Notes: generated from the sequence alone by a model not told the origin. A DNA stretch of 64,000 bases from Rhodobacteraceae bacterium HLUCCO18 (GCA_001314805.1 LJSY01000014.1:16447-80446); one strand, 5' to 3'; shown: positions 8,707-19,722, counted from the first letter of the stretch. Numbers and translations: made by a program.

Positions 8707-9339
8707 TCAAAGCCGTCGGGCCACGACGAAGCGGGACGGCGGGCGCGCCGGGTAGTCGCCGCGTTCCTCGATGGCGAAGCCCGCGGCCTCGATGGTCGCC
8801 TCGAGCCGGGGGGGCCGCAGGAAGCGCAGCGGCGGCGCCTTGCCGAAGAGGCGCAGGGCCGCGACCACCGGCCAGAGCACGGTATAGCGCCCGCCGAGAC
8901 AGGGCGTCTTGGCGATCAGCAGCCCGCCGGGCTTCAGCAGGCCGCGCATCTCGGCCAGCGCGGCGGGAAGATCGGGCAGCAGGTGCAGCAGGTTGAAGGC
9001 GGTCACGGCATCGAAGGGGCCGGGGGGCAGCGACCCGTCGCCAGGTCGGGCGGCGGCGAAGGACAGGCCCGCGACAGGTTCCGCCGCCAGCTTTTCATGC
9101 GCGATGGCGATCATGGCGTCGGCATCGTCCGTGCCGACGTAGCGCGCGACATGCGGCGCGAGCCGGAGCGCGGTGGAGCCCGTGCCGCAGCCCAGTTCCA
9201 GCACCTCCGCCTCTGCCGGCAGATGCGCGAGTGTCCGCTCCAGCGTCTTTTCCCAGTTCTCGGGCGCGCGCATGGGCGCCGCGGCATAGCGGCGGGCCAT
9301 CCCGTTCCAGAACGCGGCTTGAGGGGTCGGGGCGGGCAA
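8707..9339 (-). CDS. Class I SAM-dependent methyltransferase (methyltransferase domain 11/25 type)
   Basis: 210 residues, typical of small stand-alone methyltransferases. Motif I is 'VLELGCGTGSTALRLA' (~47-62), motif II 'YVGTDDAD', motif IV 'FDAVTAFNLLHLLPD', and motif VI 'LLKPGGLLIAKTP'. Substrate unknown; a C-terminal hydrophobic segment 'LWPVVAALRLFGKAPPLRFL' suggests a lipophilic or membrane-bound acceptor. Stands in its own unit, with 113 bp holding two palindromes between it and the aminotransferase gene upstream. Confidence 0.8.
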   Translation of the reverse strand: MPAPTPQAAFWNGMARRYAAAPMRAPENWEKTLERTLAHLPAEAEVLELGCGTGSTALRLAPHVARYVGTDDADAMIAIAHEKLAAEPVAGLSFAAARPGDGSLPPGPFDAVTAFNLLHLLPDLPAALAEMRGLLKPGGLLIAKTPCLGGRYTVLWPVVAALRLFGKAPPLRFLRPPRLEATIEAAGFAIEERGDYPARPPSRFVVARRL

Positions 9340-9387
9340 TGCGCGGCCTCCTTGCTTTCAGGGGACCCTGCGACACCGAGGAGCGGG

Positions 9388-9429
9388 ACGCGGTTTCGAA
9401 ACCGCGTGCCCAGGATCTTTCGAAAGATC
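9388..9429. terminator. Two adjacent perfect palindromes between aminotransferase and methyltransferase genes
   Basis: 9388-9407 is a perfect 20-base palindrome (ACGCGGTTTCGAAACCGCGT) and 9414-9429 a perfect 16-base one (GATCTTTCGAAAGATC). Both are centred on TTTCGAAA. On the minus strand they follow the stop of the aminotransferase gene (9453). They are likely to end that transcript, or are a family-specific intergenic repeat. Confidence 0.5.
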
Positions 9430-9452
9430 TTGGGCCCTTTTCCGTCGCTGGG

Positions 9453-10757
<1,305 letters not shown>

Positions 10758-10803
10758 TCAAGCAGGCTCGCCATCGGGCCGCCACCCATGAGAGGAAGAC
10801 GAC

Positions 10804-11337
10804 ATGAGCGACACCGTCAACGGTACCGCCGACGATGATCATCACGACATGCACGACGTGCACGACGACATGCATGACGAGGTTCACGACCACGGGCAGG
10901 GCGACCCTCTCGGGGACGCGTATGACGAGCCGGACGGAGAAACGACCGAGGCGCCCGGCTGGTACGACGCCGAGGCCACGACCTTCGGCGACCGCATGAC
11001 GGGTGCCCGCGAGGCCTCGGGCCTCAGCCAGGCGGAACTGGCCCGCAGGCTGGGCGTGAAGGTCAAGACCATCCGCGCCTGGGAAAACGACCGCTCCGAG
11101 CCGCGCGCGAACCGTCTGCAGATGCTGGCCGGCATGCTGGGCGTGTCGATCATGTGGCTTCTGAACGGCGAGGGCGACGGGCTGGAGGGGCCGGAGACGC
11201 ATGTCGAGCTGTCCGAAGACATGGCCGCGATCCTCAAGGATCTGCGCAGCCTCAAGGTGGACCAGGCGCGGTTGGCCGAACGTGCCGCGCGTCTGGAAAA
11301 GCGTCTGCGCCTCGCGGTCTCCGGCAAGGCGGTGTGA
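10804..11337 (+). CDS. XRE-family regulator with His/Asp-rich N-terminus
   Basis: 177 residues. An unusual N-terminal tract (~11-35) is made almost only of His, Asp, Met and Glu and looks metal-binding. A clear HTH_3/XRE domain follows at ~60-120, 'MTGAREASGLSQAELARRLG' through 'IRAWENDRSEPR'. The C-terminal ~45 residues form a coiled-coil ('LRSLKVDQARLAERAARLEKRL'), likely for dimerisation. Upstream ribosome-binding site GAGAGGAAGACGAC. Followed after 7 bp by sdhE, so probably in one operon. The regulated genes are not known; the His/Asp tract suggests metal sensing, which is only an inference. Confidence 0.82.
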   Translation: MSDTVNGTADDDHHDMHDVHDDMHDEVHDHGQGDPLGDAYDEPDGETTEAPGWYDAEATTFGDRMTGAREASGLSQAELARRLGVKVKTIRAWENDRSEPRANRLQMLAGMLGVSIMWLLNGEGDGLEGPETHVELSEDMAAILKDLRSLKVDQARLAERAARLEKRLRLAVSGKAV

Positions 11338-11344
11338 GGGGCGG

Positions 11345-11611
11345 ATGACCGAGACACGCGAGATCCGGATCAAGCGGCTCAGGATGCGGTCCTGGCATCG
11401 CGGGATCAAGGAGATGGACCTGATCCTCGGCGGCTGGGCGGATGCGCATCTCGATGCAGCCGACGACGCCACGCTCGACGCGTTCGAGGCGGTGCTGGCG
11501 GAGGCCGATCACGACCTCTATTCCTGGGTGTCCGGGCAGGCCGAGCCGCCCGGAACGCTGGAGCCCATGCTGACCCGCATCGCCACGGAATTCCGTCCCG
11601 CCGGGCTTTAA
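11345..11611 (+). CDS. sdhE: FAD assembly factor SdhE (YgfY/SDH5 family)
   Basis: 88 residues. Matches the SdhE/SDH5 family, which helps flavinylation of succinate dehydrogenase SdhA. The hallmark 'RIKRLRMRSWHRGIKEMDLIL' block contains the Arg-Gly motif (H-R-G) that contacts SdhA; the acidic helix 'DDATLDAFEAVLAEADHDLYSWV' follows. The ATG at 11345 lies just after the XRE gene stop. Cytosolic. Confidence 0.9.
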   Translation: MTETREIRIKRLRMRSWHRGIKEMDLILGGWADAHLDAADDATLDAFEAVLAEADHDLYSWVSGQAEPPGTLEPMLTRIATEFRPAGL

Positions 11612-11669
11612 CGGAATTTTTCGATTTTCGGGATTATCTCCGTCGCAAGCCAGCGTTTCGGAGAACATC

Positions 11670-12167
11670 ATGAGCATGCATGCGCCCCTCGCGTCGTCGG
11701 ACAAGACCGGTTTTCTGGCCGGTTACATGGACACGCTGTCGCTGGTGGAGCGTCTGCATCGCCTGCTGCTGGATGTCATCAAGGATGAATTCGAACGCAT
11801 CGGCGTGCTTGATATCAACGCGGTCCAGGCGCTGTTGCTGTTCAACATCGGCGACAACGAGGTGACGGCCGGCGAGTTGAAGTCGCGTGGCTATTACCAG
11901 GGCTCGAACGTCAGCTACAATCTCAAGAAACTGGTCGAGATGGGCTACATGCACCACCAGCGCTGCGAGATCGACCGCCGTTCGGTGCGCGTACGCCTGA
12001 CCGAAAAGGGCCGCTCCGTGCGCGATCACGTGGCGGAGCTTTTCGCGCGCCATGCCGACGGGCTCGAGCGGCAGGGCGTGCTGGAAGCCGACGGCGTGGA
12101 TCGCGTGAACCATTCGCTCAAGCGGGTGGAACGCTTCTGGTCCGACCAGATCCGCTACATCTATTGA
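11670..12167 (+). CDS. ldtR: MarR-like winged-helix regulator LdtR
   Basis: 165 residues. Closely follows the LdtR family of alphaproteobacteria, which control an L,D-transpeptidase and cell-wall/osmotic stress genes. Diagnostic stretches are 'FLAGYMDTLSLVERLHRLLL', 'DINAVQALLLFNIGDNE', the recognition region 'SRGYYQGSNVSYNLKKL' and 'RSVRVRLTEKG' for the wing. Preceded by 'TTTCGGAGAAC' (Shine-Dalgarno GGAG). The control targets are not in this window. Confidence 0.87.
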   Translation: MSMHAPLASSDKTGFLAGYMDTLSLVERLHRLLLDVIKDEFERIGVLDINAVQALLLFNIGDNEVTAGELKSRGYYQGSNVSYNLKKLVEMGYMHHQRCEIDRRSVRVRLTEKGRSVRDHVAELFARHADGLERQGVLEADGVDRVNHSLKRVERFWSDQIRYIY

Positions 12168-12242
12168 TCCCTCCGCGGGCTGCGGCCCGCCGATCCGGGC
12201 ACATGCGGGCCAGCGGGGCGCGTGCCGCCTGGGGCGCGGCGC

Positions 12243-12656
12243 CTAGCTTTTCTTGATCGGCACCCCGTAAAGCTCCAGCTTGTGACCCTTGAGCCGGTAG
12301 CCGAGCTTTTCGGCGATCTTCTCCTGCAGCGCCTCGATATCGGGGTCGCAAAACTCGATCACCTCGCCGGAATTCAGATCGATCAGGTGGTCGTGATGGT
12401 CACGCTCGGCATCCTCGTAGCGGGCACGGCCGTCGCCGAATTCCAGCCGGTCTATGATCCCCGATTCCTCGAACAGCTTGACCGTCCGGTAAACCGTCGC
12501 GATCGAAATATTCGGGTCGCGCCTGGTGGAGCGGGTATAAAGCTCCTCCACGTCCGGATGATCGTTGGACGCCTCCAGCACCTGCGCTATGACGCGGCGC
12601 TGCTCGGTCATCCGCAATCCCCTGGCCTCGCAGCGCTGTTCGATCGTTTCGTTCAT
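12243..12656 (-). CDS. fur: Fur-family transcriptional repressor
   Basis: 137 residues, standard Fur length. Winged-helix DNA-binding half: 'RGLRMTEQRRVIAQVLEAS' and 'ISIATVYRTVKLFEESGII'. The metal-binding/dimer half includes 'ERDHHDHLIDLNSGEVIEF', with the His/Asp ligands of the regulatory site. The CxxC structural zinc motif of gammaproteobacterial Fur is absent, as in alphaproteobacterial Fur/Mur. In Rhodobacteraceae such proteins often control manganese uptake rather than iron, so Mur is an alternative name. Monocistronic. Confidence 0.9.
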   Translation of the reverse strand: MNETIEQRCEARGLRMTEQRRVIAQVLEASNDHPDVEELYTRSTRRDPNISIATVYRTVKLFEESGIIDRLEFGDGRARYEDAERDHHDHLIDLNSGEVIEFCDPDIEALQEKIAEKLGYRLKGHKLELYGVPIKKS

Positions 12657-12847
12657 GGCCGCAGCATTCCCTCAGCAATACCTCCGGTCTAGGAGATTCT
12701 GCACATCGGTGAAAGCCTGCGAAGCGATGCTGCCGTCCGGACGCACCGCGCCTGCGCTCGCCCTGCCGCCGGACGGATCGGGACGCAGCGCCACGCGCTT
12801 GACACGGCCCATCCCCCCGGCCACTCCGGTCCGGCAAAGGAGAGCCC

Positions 12848-13744
12848 ATGCCCCCCAAGACCCAGATCGACGCCTTCGGGGCCATATCGCTCACCGGTTT
12901 CGCGCTTTTGCTCGCGTTCAACCAGGTGGTCATCAAGGTCACCAATGACGGGCTGCAGCCGATCTTCTTCGCCGCGCTGCGGTCCGTGGGCGGCGCGCTC
13001 CTGATCTACGGCTGGATCCGGTGGCGGGGGCTGGAACTGACGCTGCCGCGCGCCACCGTGCCCGCCGGCCTCCTGATCGGGGCGGCCTTCGCCTTCGAGT
13101 TCATCTGCCTCTTCCTCGCGCTCGACCTGACGACGGTGACGCGCACCTCGGTGATCTTCTACACGATGCCGCTCTGGCTGGCGCTTGCGGCCCATGTCCT
13201 GATCCCGGGCGAGCGGCTGACCCGCATGAAATCGGCGGGGCTGATCCTCGCCTTCGCGGGTGTCGTGGTGGCCATGGTCTCGCGCGGGGGCGCCACGGGG
13301 CAGGGCGCATTGCTGGGCGATCTCTTCGCACTCGGGGCCGCCATGGGCTGGGCGGGGATCGCGCTGATCGTGCGCACGACCGCGCTCAAGACCGTGCGCC
13401 CGGAGGTGCAGCTTCTGTGGCAGCTCGTGGTCTCGGCGCCGATCCTGCTTGTCGCGGCGCCGTTCTTCGGCCCGGTCCTGCGCGAGCCATCGCTGATCCA
13501 CTGGGCGGGGCTGGGCTTCCAGATCGTGGCCGTCGTCTCGGCAGGGTTCCTGTTCTGGTTCTGGCTCCTGACGATCTACCCGGCCTCCTCGGTCGCGGCC
13601 TTCGCGTTCTTCGCGCCGGTCTTCGGCGTGGGGCTCGGCTGGTTGATGCTGGGCGAGCCGGTGGGGCCGGGCATCCTGATCGCGCTGGTGCTGGTCTCGG
13701 CCGGGCTGATCCTGATCAACAGGCCCGCGCCGAAACCGGCCTGA
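12848..13744 (+). CDS. EamA/DMT-superfamily transporter
   Basis: 298 residues with about ten hydrophobic segments in two EamA repeats (~15-140 and ~155-290), the fold of drug/metabolite exporters. 'AFNQVVIKVTNDGLQPIFFAALR' is a typical N-terminal EamA stretch, and 'FFAPVFGVGLGWLMLGEP' the typical end of the second repeat. Inner membrane. Substrate unknown. ATG 12848 is preceded by AAAGGAGAG. It is convergent with selO (3 bp between stops). Confidence 0.86.
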   Translation: MPPKTQIDAFGAISLTGFALLLAFNQVVIKVTNDGLQPIFFAALRSVGGALLIYGWIRWRGLELTLPRATVPAGLLIGAAFAFEFICLFLALDLTTVTRTSVIFYTMPLWLALAAHVLIPGERLTRMKSAGLILAFAGVVVAMVSRGGATGQGALLGDLFALGAAMGWAGIALIVRTTALKTVRPEVQLLWQLVVSAPILLVAAPFFGPVLREPSLIHWAGLGFQIVAVVSAGFLFWFWLLTIYPASSVAAFAFFAPVFGVGLGWLMLGEPVGPGILIALVLVSAGLILINRPAPKPA

Positions 13745-13747
13745 GCC

Positions 13748-15190
13748 TCACGTGCCGCAGAAGGTCCGCGTCACCTGTTCCCCGGGCGCCGGGGGTGCGG
13801 CGAGGTCCAGATCGCGTCCGGTCGGGTCGAAGGGGCGAGAAAACGCGTTCACCAGCCGCTCGAACGGTCCGAAGTCATCCCCGAGTGCTGCCGAGATCGC
13901 CTCTTCCACCCGGTGATTGCGCGGGATCAGCGCCGGGTTCACCGCCTGCATCGCCGCCACGCGGTCGGCCTCGTCCCAGCCCTCCTGCGCCAGCCGCGCG
14001 CGCCAGGCGGCGAGCCATGGGGTCAGCGCGCCGGGGTTGCGCAGACCGGCTGCCGCCGCTTCCGGGTCGGCCCCCGACAGCGCGCGGAACGTGTTGGTGA
14101 AATCCGCCTCGCCCTTGGCCATGATGTCCAGCAGCTCGAAGGCCAGTGCGGCGTCGCCCTCGCGCTCCTCCGCCAGCCCCAGCTTCGCGCGCAAGACCCG
14201 GTGCCAGGCCGCGTCGAACCGGTCGGCGAAACCGTTGACGGCCTCGGTGAAGCTTTCGATCGCCGCATCCCGGTCCGGCATCAACGGCAGAAGCGCGGTC
14301 GCCAGCTGCGCGAGGTTCCAGACCGCGATCTGCGGCTGGTTGGCATAGGCGTAGCGCCCGTAATGATCGATGGAGGAAAACACCTTGCCCGGGTGGTAGG
14401 TGTCGAGAAAGGCGCAGGGGCCGTAATCGATAGTCTCGCCCGAGATCGCCATGTTGTCGGTGTTCATCACGCCATGGATGAAGCCCACGCCCATCCAGCG
14501 CGCCACGAGCTCCGCCTGCGCGGCGATGACCCGGTCGAGAAGGCCCGCCGGCCCATCGGCGTCCGGGTAATGGCGCGCGATGGCATGCTCGGTCAGCGCG
14601 CCGAGCGCCTCGGTGTCCGTGCGCGCGGCGAAATACTGGAACGTGCCCACGCGGATGTGGGAGGACGCGACGCGGGCGAAGACGGCGCCGGGCATGCGCC
14701 CCTCGCGCAGGACGATCTCGCCGGTGCTGACGGCGGCAAGCGCGCGCGTCGTGGGTATGCCGAGGGCGGCCATCGCCTCGGACAGGATGTATTCGCGCAG
14801 GACGGGGCCCAGCCAGGCGCGCCCATCGCCCATGCGGGAATAGGGCGTGCGCCCCGCGCCCTTGAGCTGGATGTCGAAGCGCGCGCCATCGGGGGCCACG
14901 ACCTCGCCCAGCAGAACCGCGCGCCCGTCGCCCAGCTGCGGCACCCAGCCGCCGAACTGGTGGCCGGCATAGACCTGCGCGATGGGCTCGGCGCCTTCGG
15001 GGACCGCGTTGCCGGCGAAGATGGCCGCAATCTCGTCCGGGTCCTCGGGCAGCGTCAGTCCGAGCCGATCGGCAAGCGCCCGGTTGACGGCGATCAGGCC
15101 CGGCCGCTCCACCGGGACGGGGGGCTGCCGGGTAAAGAAGCGGTCCGGCAGGCGGGCGTAGCTGTTGTCGAAGGGGAAATGCGCGTTCAT
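13748..15190 (-). CDS. selO: SelO/YdiU family protein adenylyltransferase
   Basis: 480 residues, normal length. SelO is a pseudokinase-fold enzyme that transfers AMP to hydroxyl side chains of proteins in redox stress responses. Seen here: '[19 protein letters not shown]' with the Gly-rich loop, '[19 protein letters not shown]', '[19 protein letters not shown]' (metal-binding N and D) and a final Cys-Gly-Thr where eukaryotic homologues carry selenocysteine. ATG 15190 is chosen at '[15 protein letters not shown]', the family's N-terminus. The gene runs alone between convergent EamA and the nucleoside hydrolase. Confidence 0.95.
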   Translation of the reverse strand: MNAHFPFDNSYARLPDRFFTRQPPVPVERPGLIAVNRALADRLGLTLPEDPDEIAAIFAGNAVPEGAEPIAQVYAGHQFGGWVPQLGDGRAVLLGEVVAPDGARFDIQLKGAGRTPYSRMGDGRAWLGPVLREYILSEAMAALGIPTTRALAAVSTGEIVLREGRMPGAVFARVASSHIRVGTFQYFAARTDTEALGALTEHAIARHYPDADGPAGLLDRVIAAQAELVARWMGVGFIHGVMNTDNMAISGETIDYGPCAFLDTYHPGKVFSSIDHYGRYAYANQPQIAVWNLAQLATALLPLMPDRDAAIESFTEAVNGFADRFDAAWHRVLRAKLGLAEEREGDAALAFELLDIMAKGEADFTNTFRALSGADPEAAAAGLRNPGALTPWLAAWRARLAQEGWDEADRVAAMQAVNPALIPRNHRVEEAISAALGDDFGPFERLVNAFSRPFDPTGRDLDLAAPPAPGEQVTRTFCGT

Positions 15191-15240
15191 GGGTCCAGAG
15201 GTAGGGCGAGTCTGGCCGGATTGCCAGAGCGCGGCCAGTC

Positions 15241-16179
15241 TCAAAGCCGCGCCAGTCGCCCCGTAAGCAGGTCGTAGAACCCGTCCGCGTCCACCTCGCC
15301 CATGAAGGTCGCGTTCCTCGCCCGGTCGGTCACGCCCCACCAATCGGCCACGGTCATGCCGCGCGTCAGGTCGGACTGCGTCTCGATCTCGACGTTCACA
15401 TGCCGCCCGCCGAACAGCCCCGGACGCACGAGGTGGGCGATGACGCAAGGATCATGGAGCGGCGCGCCGTCGTGGCCGTATTTCGCCATGTCGAAGCGTT
15501 CGAAGAAATCGGTCCAGCTTGCCACGACCTCGCCCACCTCGGTTCCCAGCGCGCGGAAGGCGTCGATGCGCGGCCGCGTGGTCAGCACCTTGTGGGTGAC
15601 GTCGAGCGGCATGACCGTGATCGGCACGCCCGAGGCGAAGACATCCCGCGCGGCCTCGGGGTCCACGTAAATGTTGAACTCGGCGGCCGGCGTGACATTG
15701 CCCACCTCGAAATAGGCCCCGCCCATCAGGACGATCTCCTGCACACGGGCCACGATGTCGGGCGCGCGCCGAAACGCCGCGGCGATGTTCGTCAGCGGCC
15801 CGAGGGGGCAGAGCGTGACGGTCTCCGACGGTGCGCCGCGCAGCGTCTCGATCAGGAAATCGACGGCATGGCCGTCTTGCAGGGGCATGGTCGGCTCGGG
15901 CAGCGTGATCCCGTCGAGACCGGTATTGCCATGGACGTATTCCGCCGTGACCAGGGCGCGCTCCAGCGGCGCGTCGCAGCCTGCAAAGACGCGGATGTCG
16001 CGCCGTCCGGCCAGTTCGCAGACGATGCGCGCGTTTCTCTGGGTCAGGGCCAGCGGCACGTTGCCGGCGACCGCGGTGATGCCCAGAACCTCGACCTCCT
16101 CGGGGCTCGCCAGCGCCAGCAGGATCGCGACCGCGTCGTCCTGGCCGGGATCGGTGTCGATGATGATCTTGCGCGCCAT
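15241..16179 (-). CDS. Nucleoside hydrolase (IUNH family)
   Basis: 312 residues. Inosine/uridine-preferring nucleoside hydrolase, which splits ribonucleosides into base and ribose in purine/pyrimidine salvage. The calcium-binding N-terminal motif '[18 protein letters not shown]' is complete, with 'GNTGLDG', '[11 protein letters not shown]' and the catalytic-region '[10 protein letters not shown]'. ATG 16179 gives the canonical N-terminus. Cytosolic. It lies 50 bp upstream of selO on the same strand. Confidence 0.93.
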   Translation of the reverse strand: MARKIIIDTDPGQDDAVAILLALASPEEVEVLGITAVAGNVPLALTQRNARIVCELAGRRDIRVFAGCDAPLERALVTAEYVHGNTGLDGITLPEPTMPLQDGHAVDFLIETLRGAPSETVTLCPLGPLTNIAAAFRRAPDIVARVQEIVLMGGAYFEVGNVTPAAEFNIYVDPEAARDVFASGVPITVMPLDVTHKVLTTRPRIDAFRALGTEVGEVVASWTDFFERFDMAKYGHDGAPLHDPCVIAHLVRPGLFGGRHVNVEIETQSDLTRGMTVADWWGVTDRARNATFMGEVDADGFYDLLTGRLARL

Positions 16180-16415
16180 GGCGGTCCCGGGGCTCCTCTT
16201 GGGTGGGTCTGCAGCGGGGCCCACCCTTAGCCGCAGACCGATATCGCCGGCAACAGGCGTTGCGACCGCGAGATGCGACGGTGCGCCGGGACCCAGGCGC
16301 CTGCGCGCGCCCCGAGGTCGATCCGCGGGCCGAAACCTGACCTGTGTCAATGCCCTGTCGCGAAACACCCCTAGTCTGGCGCGAAACCGGACCTACGCGA
16401 AGGCACCCTTTTGCA

Positions 16416-17798
16416 ATGACCATCTTCACCGCAACGCCCCATGCCGAGCTCGAGCCCGGCATGGAGGCCAGCACCACGCGCCTGGTGCGCGCCGACGACC
16501 TCTATGTCTTCGCCCATGCCTCGGGCAACATGAACCCGATGCACCTGCCCAAGGAGGATGGCGACGGCGACGGCAAGCCCGAGGCGGTGGCGCCCTCGGC
16601 CTGGGTGGCGGCGCTGATCTCGGGGGTTCTTGGCAACCAGCTGCCGGGGCCGGGGACGCTCTACCTGTCGCAGAAGCTCGATTTCGTCGGGCGCGCCCAT
16701 GCGGGCGAGACGCTGACCGTCCGCGTGCGCGTGGAGGTCAAGGGCCCCGATGGCGAGGTCGGGCTTTCGGTCCGGGTCGAGGGACCGGCGGGCGCGATCT
16801 GCACCGGCGCCGTGCGCGTGCTGGCCCCCGATCACGCCATCAGCGTCGACGCCAGCGGCGTTCCGGGGCTGACGGTGCAGAGCCACGCGAATTTCGATCG
16901 CCTGCTGGAGCGCGCCGAACCGCTGCCGCCCATACCCACGGTCGTGGTCTGCCCCGAAAGCCCCGATGCGCTGATGGGCGCCTTGCTGGGCCGCGATCAC
17001 ACGCTGATCGATCCGATCTTCGTGGGCGCGCGCGAGAAGATCGAAGCCGCCGCCGAAGAGGCGGGCGCCGACATCTCCGGCATCGAGATCGTCGATATCC
17101 CCGATCACCGCGCCGCGGCGCTCCGCTCCGTCGCGCTGGTCCACGAGGGGCGCGCCCGGATGGTGATGAAGGGGCATCTGCACACCGACCAGCTGTTGCA
17201 CGCGATCCTCAAGAAGGACGGCGGGCTCAGGACCAATCGTCGCCTCTCCCACGTCTTCGTGATGGATGTGCCGGGGCTCGACCACCTGCTGTTCGTGACC
17301 GACGCCGCGATCAACATCTCGCCCGATCTCGAATGCAAGGTCTCCATCGTGCAGAACGCCATAGACCTTGCGATCGCGCTGGGCGTCGAGACGCCCAAGG
17401 TCGGCATCCTGTCGGCGGTGGAGACGGTGACGGCGTCCATCCCCTCCACCATCGACGCGGCCGTCCTCTCCAAGATGGCCGACCGGGGCCAGATCACCGG
17501 CGGGCTGGTGGACGGCCCCCTGGCGATGGACAATGCCGTCGATCTGGGCGCGGCGCGGACCAAGGGGCTGACCGGCCTCGTTGCGGGTCATGCCGAGATC
17601 CTCGTCGCGCCGAACCTCGAGGCGGGCAACATGATCGCGAAGGAGCTGACCTTCCTCGCCCATGCCGAGGCGGGCGGCGTGGTGATGGGCGCGCAGGTGC
17701 CCGTGATCCTGACGAGCCGCGCCGATGACGACCGCGCGCGTCTGGCCTCCTGCGCCGTGGCGGCGCTTTACGCCGCGCACATGGAGAAGACCGCGTGA
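16416..17798 (+). CDS. MaoC-like dehydratase / phosphate acetyl(butyryl)transferase fusion
   Basis: 460 residues in two parts. Residues ~1-150 are a MaoC hot-dog domain ('VFAHASGNMNPMHL', 'GVLGNQLPGPGTLYLSQKLDFVGRAHAGE') as in (R)-enoyl-CoA hydratases. Residues ~165-460 are a phosphotransacetylase/phosphotransbutyrylase domain ('MKGHLHTDQLL', 'RTNRRLSHVFVMD', 'VGILSAVETVTASIPST', 'GLVDGPLAMDNAV'). It converts acyl-CoA and phosphate to acyl phosphate. Together with ackA, overlapping by 4 bp downstream, it can make ATP from acetyl-CoA or run in reverse. The start is at ATG 16416; an upstream Met gives no extra homology. Confidence 0.9.
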   Translation: MTIFTATPHAELEPGMEASTTRLVRADDLYVFAHASGNMNPMHLPKEDGDGDGKPEAVAPSAWVAALISGVLGNQLPGPGTLYLSQKLDFVGRAHAGETLTVRVRVEVKGPDGEVGLSVRVEGPAGAICTGAVRVLAPDHAISVDASGVPGLTVQSHANFDRLLERAEPLPPIPTVVVCPESPDALMGALLGRDHTLIDPIFVGAREKIEAAAEEAGADISGIEIVDIPDHRAAALRSVALVHEGRARMVMKGHLHTDQLLHAILKKDGGLRTNRRLSHVFVMDVPGLDHLLFVTDAAINISPDLECKVSIVQNAIDLAIALGVETPKVGILSAVETVTASIPSTIDAAVLSKMADRGQITGGLVDGPLAMDNAVDLGAARTKGLTGLVAGHAEILVAPNLEAGNMIAKELTFLAHAEAGGVVMGAQVPVILTSRADDDRARLASCAVAALYAAHMEKTA

Positions 17799-18937
17799 GC
17801 GACGGGCTGATCCTGACGCTGAACGCCGGCTCCTCCTCCATCAAGTTCGGCCTCTACGACAGCGCCCCCGAGCCGGAGGAGCGCCTGCGCGGCCAGATCG
17901 ATCGGCTCGGCCCCGAGGCGCGTCTGGTGATCGGCGACACGTCGTCGGACGTGGACGCCCCGGACCATGCCGCGGGCCTGTCCGCGATCCTAGACGCGAT
18001 GGAGCCGCATCTGAAGGGCGCCACGATCCGCGGCGTCGGCCATCGCGTGGTCCATGGCGGCGCGGATCTCGACGCGCCGCACCTCATCACCTCCGATCTG
18101 ATCGCGACGCTCGAGGCGCTGGCCCCGCTCGCGCCGCTGCATCAGCCGCACAATCTCGCGGGTATCCGCGCGGCCATCGGCGCCTTCCCCGACGCCGTGC
18201 AGGTCGCCTGTTTCGACACCGCCTTTCACCGCGGGCACCCCTGGGTCAACGACACCTTCGCCCTGCCGCGCCGCTTCTACGACGAAGGCGTGCGCCGCTA
18301 CGGGTTCCACGGGCTGAGCTACGCCTTCATCGCGGGCACGCTCGCCTCGGATCACGCCGATATCGCGCAGGGCCGTGTCATCGTCGCCCATCTGGGCAAC
18401 GGTGCCTCGCTCTGCGCGATCCGCGAAGGGCGTTCCGTCGGCTCCACCATGGGCTTCTCGGCGCTCGACGGGATGCCCATGGGCACGCGCTCGGGCCAGC
18501 TCGACCCGGGCGTCATCCTGCATTTCCTCGCGCAGGGCATGGATGCCGACGAGATCACGACGCTGCTTTACAGGGAAAGCGGCCTTCTGGGCCTGTCGGG
18601 TCTGTCGCACGACATGCGCACGCTTCTGGCATCGGACGTGAAGAGTGCTTCGGAAGCCATTGATTACTATGTCTTTCGCCTGAGGCGTGAGATCGGTGCC
18701 ATGGCCGCGGTCCTCGGCGGACTCGACGCGCTGGTCTTCACCGGTGGTATCGGCGAAAACAGCCCCGAGATCCGCGCGCGCGGCCTCGAAGGAATGGCGT
18801 TCCTCGGGCTGGACCTCGACCCGAAGGCCAACGCGCAGAACGCCCTTCGCATCGAGCAGGGAGCGGTTCCCATCCTCGTGCTGCCAACGGACGAGGAACG
18901 CATCATCGCGCGCGCCACCGCCGCGGCCCTCGCGTGA
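17795..18937 (+). CDS. ackA: Acetate kinase
   Basis: 380 residues, starting with GTG inside the stop of the PTA gene. Acetate/propionate kinase family: '[16 protein letters not shown]' (phosphate 1), '[15 protein letters not shown]', '[10 protein letters not shown]', '[13 protein letters not shown]', '[16 protein letters not shown]' and '[16 protein letters not shown]'. Transfers phosphate between acetyl phosphate and ADP. Coupled to the MaoC-PTA fusion, giving a Pta-Ack pathway. Confidence 0.95.
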   Translation: MSDGLILTLNAGSSSIKFGLYDSAPEPEERLRGQIDRLGPEARLVIGDTSSDVDAPDHAAGLSAILDAMEPHLKGATIRGVGHRVVHGGADLDAPHLITSDLIATLEALAPLAPLHQPHNLAGIRAAIGAFPDAVQVACFDTAFHRGHPWVNDTFALPRRFYDEGVRRYGFHGLSYAFIAGTLASDHADIAQGRVIVAHLGNGASLCAIREGRSVGSTMGFSALDGMPMGTRSGQLDPGVILHFLAQGMDADEITTLLYRESGLLGLSGLSHDMRTLLASDVKSASEAIDYYVFRLRREIGAMAAVLGGLDALVFTGGIGENSPEIRARGLEGMAFLGLDLDPKANAQNALRIEQGAVPILVLPTDEERIIARATAAALA

Positions 18938-18939
18938 GC

Positions 18940-19000
18940 CTCCTTCATCTTTCCAAAAATACCGCCGGGGGAGCCGAAGGCGGGGGCAGAGCCCCCATGA
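18940..19000 (+). repeat. Intergenic GC-rich dyad downstream of ackA
   Basis: After the ackA stop comes 'CATCTTTCCAAAAATACCGC' and then the hairpin GGGGGCAGAGCCCCC at 18982-18996, identical to the one inside the dddP 3' extension. It probably ends the PTA-ackA transcript and belongs to a genome-wide repeat family of this clade. Confidence 0.5.
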
Positions 19001-19061
19001 CGCCCTGTCATACGAGCGTCACGTCCGTCTGGTTCACCGCACCGACGAGAGGGGGGAAAGC

Positions 19062-19691
19062 ATGACCAAGCAACTGGGTGAAACGCCTCTCGTCCACGAG
19101 GGCGCGCGCATTACCAATTCCACGCTGGGACGTTACACCGAGGTCGGGCCCGGCAGCATCCTGCTCAACGCCACCCTGGGCGATTATTCCTACACCACGC
19201 GGTTCTGCGACCTCGCGAACACCACCGTGGGCAAGTTCTCCAATATCGCCGCCTTCGCGCGGATCGGCCCCACCGATCATCCGCTCGACCGGGCGAGCCT
19301 GCATCATTTAATGTACCGTTCCGCCGACTACTGGCCCGATGCCGAGCATGACACGGCGTTCTTCGCCCATCGCGAGAGCCGCCGGACCGAGATCGGCCAT
19401 GACACATGGATCGGCCATGGCGCGATCATCAAACCCGAGGTTACCGTGGGCCACGGCGCGGTTGTCGCCGCCGGGGCCGTGGTGACGAAGGACGTGGCCC
19501 CCTACACGATCGTGGCCGGCTGTCCCGCCAAACCCCTGCGCGAGCGCCAGCCGCCCGCCATCGCCGAGCGGCTGATCGCGCTGGCGTGGTGGGACTGGGA
19601 CCACGCCCGCCTGCGCCACGCGCTGGAGGATTTCCGCGCGCTTGGCGCCGAGGCGTTCCTCGAAAAATACGAGAGCGCGGAAAGCACTTGA
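19062..19691 (+). CDS. Left-handed beta-helix transferase of the phosphonate-associated (TIGR03308-like) family
   Basis: 209 residues. N-terminal '[21 protein letters not shown]' and a series of hexapeptide repeats ('[31 protein letters not shown]'). Then comes '[39 protein letters not shown]', split by loops, and a C-terminal helix '[17 protein letters not shown]'. This pattern fits the acyltransferase-like family often found next to C-P lyase (phn) genes. No phn gene is near in this window, so its role here is open. Preceded by GAGAGGGGGGAAAG. Trimeric cytosolic enzyme by family. Confidence 0.82.
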   Translation: MTKQLGETPLVHEGARITNSTLGRYTEVGPGSILLNATLGDYSYTTRFCDLANTTVGKFSNIAAFARIGPTDHPLDRASLHHLMYRSADYWPDAEHDTAFFAHRESRRTEIGHDTWIGHGAIIKPEVTVGHGAVVAAGAVVTKDVAPYTIVAGCPAKPLRERQPPAIAERLIALAWWDWDHARLRHALEDFRALGAEAFLEKYESAEST

Positions 19692-19722
19692 AGCGCGCGT
19701 GCAAAACGGCAACTTGGGGGCC

